Source: Beroe ovata | Lineage: Eukaryota > Ctenophora > Nuda > Beroida > Beroidae | DNA: 64,000 nucleotides | Assembly (NCBI GenBank): GCA_946803715.1 | Contig: CAMPET010000048.1 | Location: 287,425-351,424, forward strand | Direction of reading: 5' to 3' | Shown: piece after piece, positions 58,154 to 64,000 of the stretch | Layout: every line of letters begins with the position of its first letter | How positions within the stretch are numbered: the stretch's first letter is position 1 | Position numbers and translations under genes: made by a program | The notes under the pieces: generated by a model | The model's input: only the letters and a program-made list of their open reading frames with translations | What the model was told of the DNA's origin: nothing | Databases searched by the model: none

Positions 58154-60899
58154 ACCCTGTTATAAACTGTTACAACTCTTGTATCTTAGTGACGGCTTCT
58201 TAGCAACCGCTATGCGTAGCGCACTGTGCTCTCATGAGTATGACAGAATGTCGAGTGGGTTATAACTTATTTGGTTTCGGTCTTGAACTTTCACTACTTC
58301 TCATTCTACGGGGTATGTCATGGATTATCAGTGAGTTGGATACAACGTCTTTGCGTATAAAAACATCCAATGATTGAAAACATGGATCATTGTTACTATA
58401 GGTGTTCGTCAGACGCTTCTTCCATGAGACGCTGAAATGAGACCATGACATGAGACCAGGCTAAATTTAGAAATCTCATTATTTTGATCAAAGCTGATAA
58501 TAAATACTGTACGGTTGTGTTTGACTTACCTTAGTTGTACTTATTAAGATCTGTACCAATAAGACGTGTACAATTTAAGACCTGTACTATTTAAGAAACT
58601 TTTTAAATCCAGTAAAAATTGACATTCAGTTCGAAATTTGGATAGTTCGGATGATAAATTTAGAGTTGAGACTAGGTTGAGTGAATGGGTCGAAACCCAA
58701 TTGGTATTTTCCTAAGAGTAAGCTGACCGCTTTTATTCTTATCTGGAAAGATCTGCTTTCTTTCTTCAGGTAATAGGCTCTATCTAACCTAGGCTCTGCT
58801 TATGTCCTTATGATGAACTGGCTTGCAGTGGATAGAAGTTAAGGTCAGGGTTAGGCTGAGAATTAGAATCCTATTTAGAATCCTATTTAGTAGTTACTAT
58901 TGTATAGATTTTTATGCTGAGTACAAACTGATCCGATCACTGGATGTGCACAGTTCCTCAGCAAGAAAATTGACTGATTGGGTTGACCTCTTTTCCCATG
59001 CTTCACTGCCAATTGTTGACCTACTATGTGCACAGTTGTCCGGCAGCTGTTGTTTCATTTCGGATGAATGTCAGAACCAAATAAGACAATAGGGTGGCTA
59101 CATATGAAGAAGTTGATCACTTAAATCAGAGTAAATAGTGGGAATGGTGAAAGATTTCCGTTTGTAGTAATTAAGAAATGTATCAATTAAAACCTGTAGA
59201 ATTTAAGACGCGTACAAATTAAGAAATTTTTTCGTAATTTTCTTATTTAGTACATGTCTTAATAAGTACAACTAAGGTATTTCGCATTGATGACCTAACC
59301 AAATTGACACTGCAGCATATCATGGACTTGGACAGATAATTATCGAATCAAAAAACGATTTATATTTTTCGGATTTTCCCACGCGTCTCTTGAAAGCACA
59401 TAAGTGGTAATTCGTTGACAGCGTCATCATTGCATGTCAGTCAGCTTGACCGTGAGATCACGTCTGACTCTGAGATCAGACTTATTACATGATGTTTTTG
59501 GTGAAATTTTTTCGTTATCATCATTAGGATTTTTCATGTTTTCAGTTTGGGGACCTCAGCTTTACTATATGCATGGTGTAGCGATCAATCCAGACTTCAT
59601 TTTGGCGCTGTCATGATTATTTGCAGGATATTACATATTGTATTGAGTAACCAGTGCCATACTTCCAGTTCGTGTTTTAGAGTGATAGTGTTTTAGAGTG
59701 ATAGTGTTTTAGAGTGAGAGTAGGGGAAGCTAGTGCAGAGAGTAAGAGCAGATCAGTACTCTCAAGCAAAGTTGGTTATTAGTTAATAGGTGAGAGTGTA
59801 GGTGTGTATGTGTGACGTCACTGGCCAGCCTTGCGCCCTGGATCTCTCACTCCCTCTCCCACACACACACACTCTCTCCTCAATGGCAAATTTATATTGT
59901 TGATTGTCTTGTTTTACCGGTTATATTGAGTACTTTGCTTCTAGTTTAACTGATTATATGAACTAACCAAGGTTTTAGGATCGCAGGGGGATCATATGAG
60001 GGGGTCATTGGAGGATCACCCGAGGGCCCGTGAGATCAGGAGGGCAGTTTACCAGGGGTCATTGATATACTTTCGCACGACCTTTTTATTCTGTTACCGC
60101 TAAGTTATATTCAGCACAATCCATGAGCTAGTGAGAGCTATTTGGAGCGCTCATATCACAGGAACCACGGGTTTCACAATAATGAAATATCTCTCAGCAT
60201 AGTAGAAAATATCACATGAAGGACGCATATCACAAGTTGTGCTTGAGTCACTTCAATTCATGATATGCCTGGATGTGCGTATGTGGAGGGGGATATTAAT
60301 GAAATGTGCTTGCTACATACCGATCCGAGAAAAGTCTAATTTTAGCCTATGTCATATCCGTTTAAATCTCCTCCGAATTGAGAGCTTCTTCATTTCACAT
60401 TTCTTTGCGGCAGTATTTTTTTCATGAGCCACGCAATTTCCTGGCGGTTATCCAACAGTACAGCACCCGGTTGTTACCAAGAATGACAACACAGCTGCTA
60501 TATACTTGGGCGGGAAGTGTCGTTGAAATAAACATCGCAATTTCCTGATACACCCACGCAGTGAGAGGCACACACTACACACACACACACATACTCTCTC
60601 ACACACATAGTGTGATTCCGAGATAAACCCTGTGCGTTTTCCCAGTGCTAATTCGGGTTTCCCATCGCACGATGAAATCACTTCCGCATCACGTTTCATC
60701 ACGTACATAGTAGTATCTCTTGGTACTCACATGGTACTCAGTCATGAAGCACTATAGTGCCGGAAGATGGTAGTGGTTGTTGTGTGACATGAAGTGTGTT
60801 GCTGACAGTGTGATGTGACATATAGACCCGCCGTCACCATAAGTAGTGCCGCGCGGTCCGTACGCAGTCTAACACCGAGCTCTCACTCCCAGTAGGAAA
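58154..60899. other. No gene recognised; contains an inverted-repeat element
   Basis: Several short ORFs but none with credible composition or splice context. The main structure is the TA-flanked element at 58529-59277. A triple repeat of GTGTTTTAGAGTGATA lies at 59671-59720. Confidence 0.45.
58529..59277. mobile_element. Non-autonomous DNA element (MITE-like) with terminal inverted repeats
   Basis: The left end, CCTTAGTTGTACTTATTAAG, is repeated in inverted orientation at the right end (reverse complement of CTTAATAAGTACAACTAAGG). Both ends are flanked by TA (58527-58528 and 59278-59279), the target duplication of Tc1/mariner elements. Subterminal GTACAATTTAAGAC-type words are also inverted between the ends. 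Length is about 750 bp with no transposase ORF. Confidence 0.7.
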
Positions 60900-60902
60900 T
60901 AG

Positions 60903-61110
60903 TTACTATCAAATGTTGTCTTGGTTACTATCAAATGTTGTCTTGGTTACTATCAAATGTTGTCTTGGTTACTATCAAATGTTGTCTACTTGTCTTGGTT
61001 ACTGTCAAATCATTTGACACAAATGTCGCCTTGGTTACTATCAAATGTTGTCTTGGTTACTATCAAATGTTGTCTTGGTTACTGTCAAATGTTGTCTTGG
61101 TTACTATCAA
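60903..61110. repeat. 22-bp tandem repeat, about nine units
   Basis: GTTACTATCAAATGTTGTCTTG repeats head to tail, with one interruption around 61005-61030. The plus-strand Leu/Ser/Val-rich ORFs through it are repeat translations. Confidence 0.95.
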
Positions 61111-64000
61111 TTGCTGCAGTGTGTCCTTACTGCAGAAGAAGAGAAGAGCAGCCCTTGCACGCTCTAGAATATAGCAGACATATTTCATATCATCATGGCT
61201 GTGGATGGTAATTGGTATGGACGCAGGCCCCGGCCTATTGAATGTGTTGAGTAGACTTGTAACGCGGACTGTGTGCCTATGCTAACGCAAGGCCCATTAG
61301 AAATAATAATTGGCCCCATTAAAATTGCCACCTTTTGCAGTATACGACCTAAGAAGGTCGTTTATTCGAAAGGATGGGCCAGAACATGTTTCATACGTAC
61401 GTAACAATGATAACGTACACTGTAACGCGTAGCAGCAGTACAAATAGCTATGGATGTCGCAATTCGTGGCAGCTAGTGCTGAGTCGCAAGCTGTGGAATG
61501 GGAGTCAACAACCCCACCCACCCACTCTCTGTAGAGCTCTATTGTTCATAATAATCTACTATACACGTCACGTATATCGTGTTATACCTGTGAGTTCATC
61601 AATGTAATAACATAGTGCGAACATAGAAATACCAATTCGCATCATCGCGAACCCTTCACTATATATTTGAGCGACGCATATGTTGCTTGAATTTTCTTTT
61701 TTCTTCTTTTCTGGAATTTTAATTTATTTTTGTCCGAGAATTTCAATGGAATATTAGTATAACATCAGCGGTAAAGCTGTACAAGGAGTAAGAATCAACT
61801 TAGTTTAGGTAATCTGTTTTCCGCTATCACTTAAATACGCTTACGTACTATACACTTCAGCAAAGTAATCAAGAGTTGATCCATACCTATGGAATCCGAC
61901 TTAAAACTGATCCAGGTCATAATATATATACGTAAAAGACGCGGAAAGAAGTTCAATTGTGGTAATTAGTGGTAATTAATGTTAATTATGCAATTATTAT
62001 ATACTTCCAATTCTTCATACATGCAGTGAGGAATTGGTGATATCGTCTCTAATAGTTCTCCGTCACCATAGCAACATTTTGGCTAAATTTAGCTTTAGCA
62101 TATCCAGAGTTTCAGTTAGGGTAAGATATTTGAGATGAAGGTATTGACGAAACAGAATTTACTTACAGACCCCTCCCCTCATACGATCTTGATGAGGTTT
62201 TCGCCCGATAAACTATCATTTGAACGTGAATCATCACATGGGGGAAACCTCACTGAGGCCGGAAGACCATGAGGTGCCTAGGTGTGTCGGGAGGTGCTAT
62301 ATCATAAGTTGGCCATTCGCCAGATATCTATATAAAATGTTAAATTACTCACTCGTAGAGAGAGAGAGACGAGATATGTATATAATTGTTGGCTAAATAG
62401 CCCAGGGTTATATATATTGCTCCTTCCTTCTCTCCTACTACTACTAGGTGTACATACACACTCACCGGCTAAGTATAATTATACCAACAACACACGGAGC
62501 ACGGCCATTGTTTTTAATTTTGTTTTGTTTTGTTCCGACCAAAATACTGCTTTTGCACTGTTCGTTGTAAGGGCAGAAGGTATCATCGAGCGGAGAAAGA
62601 CAGCTTTTGATTGCAAAAAAGACGACTTTTCAAGTAGGAAAAGACAAAGACTATTCCAATCAAGCTGAAGCATATAACAATTCGTGCTGCTATAAAGAAT
62701 TCAAAGGTGTCCGAGGATCGGTAATTATCATTGAGTTGTGGGATCAGATTTGAGGATCACATTATCATCATGGTAGTGGAAGTGTTGGAAGACCATTTCC
62801 CAACGATGGTGTTCAGAATCCGAAAGTGGATCGGAGGTCGGAGACAACAACGGAAAAGATGCATTCACAGGACGGGAACACGTGAGTTTTGCTCATGGTT
62901 GTTAGTTACGGGTTGTTAATTATCGCGGGTTGTTAATTATCGCGGGTTGTTAAGTATCATGAACGTTGTCAATACTCAATAGGGGGAGGGTCGCGAATAT
63001 GATTTGAGCCATGTGACGTTTCTACTTGCTCTTTATTTGCTCTGACAGAATCACTGCTACCAGTATAGACCGGAGATAGCAGACATTCAGACGAGTAGAG
63101 TCAATATAAGAGTTCTTTAATACCTAAGTATTATTCTATGAATCTTATCTATTCTTCATCACAATAAGAAGCCATTTATAATCATGAAAACTATGGTTTT
63201 GATAGGTTTTGAATACAATAGCTAAGCTCAAACAATTGGAGGGAGTGATTAGACCAAACATAAAAACAAAGCACAACACACACTAACACACACACACTGC
63301 ACGATAATTATTCTGTCTGAAACAGCTGAGGTTCTTCAGAAATCATAAAAAATATCGACGTGCACTTTCGTGCTCTTCTTTTTAGCGAGCCAAAAATGCT
63401 TCCTTAATTATCATGGCACTATGGAATTTTAGTGTTTTCCAAGATTGCGCGTCATAAAATTGGGATGCAATTCACGTTATGTTGACCACACATCTTGTAT
63501 GACTGTATGATGTTGGAACTGTTTCGTGGCTCATGGAATATGTCACGTGTGTGTGTGTGCACTGTGCGTTATCTCTGTTCGCACTTTTGGTACAGCATTA
63601 TTCATTGTTATTGCTCGCTGACTATGTGACTAATGGGTCACGTGGGTACCATGCTGAAAATGTGTCATGTAGACCCGTTAGAGGTCAGTATTATAATTCG
63701 CTCATGATAATGATGTCCATGCTTTGATTTCATTCGAGAATGATATGGCTTGGAACAGCCACACTTACCCATTATATGCTGTGGCCTAATTTGGAAACTT
63801 TCATTAATTCTGATCCCTCCACTTACAAGAACTTTGTATGTTTAACTTCCCAAATTTGGTATAATGGACAGTGATAACTGGTTTCAGACACCAAAGTGTG
63901 TATGTGTGGGGTAAGTTTGTGATACTACGTTATTTAAGTACATGGGAATACTACATTCGTCAGACACACCAACACACACACAAACACACACACACACACA
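61111..64000. other. Mostly non-coding right edge
   Basis: Beyond the candidate exon at 62770 I see no supported gene. Simple repeats include GAGA near 62360 and CA at 63960-64000. Confidence 0.4.
62770..62881 (+). CDS. Candidate first exon of an unknown gene
   Basis: ATG and 37 codons (MVVEVLEDHFPTMVFRIRKW, then GGRRQQRKRCIHRTGT) ending at a good GTGAGT donor in phase 1. Basic, without recognisable family. No downstream exon located within the window. Low confidence. Confidence 0.3.

Noticed and set aside
58823-59092. 89-codon plus-strand ORF inside the inverted-repeat element
   Set aside because: No transposase motif (such as DDE/D spacing) and ordinary intergenic composition.
60903-61110. 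CRISPR-like array
   Set aside because: Units abut with no unique spacers and the genome is eukaryotic.
60921-61211. Leu/Ser/Val-rich ORF suggesting a hydrophobic repeat protein
   Set aside because: It is the translation of the 22-bp tandem repeat.

Overview
This is intron-rich eukaryotic nuclear DNA, probably from a marine animal with a compact genome. GT-AG introns of roughly 70 bp to 2.5 kb interrupt most genes, and protein families include BEACH-WD40 (LYST), a CFAP97D-type cilium protein, PAN-like and sushi extracellular domains and a multi-pass receptor-like protein. CA/GT microsatellites are abundant. Two allele-like contigs that were not merged point to high heterozygosity. An early-branching metazoan such as a sponge would fit, but this is inference and no marker fixes the species.

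Layout. 1.2-3.8 kb (+): last five exons of a multi-pass membrane protein. 4.7-6.2 kb (-): small coiled-coil protein. 7.1-34.5 kb (-): one giant gene, about 50 exons and about 3,220 codons, whose 3' exon encodes PH-like, BEACH and WD40 domains. It is the orthologue of the Chediak-Higashi protein LYST. I traced exons from the stop codon at 7097 to 34493 with splice phases agreeing at every junction; the first coding exon was not found. Within it, 10639-15181 is present twice, which is almost certainly a scaffolding error. A single-exon receptor gene (signal peptide, PAN-like, beta-trefoil-like, sushi, TM) lies on the opposite strand in the intron 18362-20682.

35.7-49.4 kb (+): a long multi-exon gene ending in a small helical, EF-hand-like C-terminal region. 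It has four possible first exons, all ending in phase 0. 50.1-51.4 kb (+): a CFAP97D-type gene, complete in five exons. 51.7-55.9 kb (-): small basic, Ser/Pro/Arg-rich proteins, two of which share a YNxFxVxxL motif. 57.2-58.2 kb (+): a single-exon secreted protein with two nearly identical Cys-rich domains. 58.2-64 kb has no convincing gene; it holds a TA-flanked inverted-repeat element, tandem repeats and one candidate first exon.

The genes suggest two themes: lysosome-related trafficking (LYST) and a possible cilium neighbourhood (CFAP97D plus small basic proteins, with RFX X-box-like sites nearby). Short GCGCGCGGCG-rich mini-islands recur, several at gene starts. All gene models are manual splice reconstructions made without RNA evidence or database searches.
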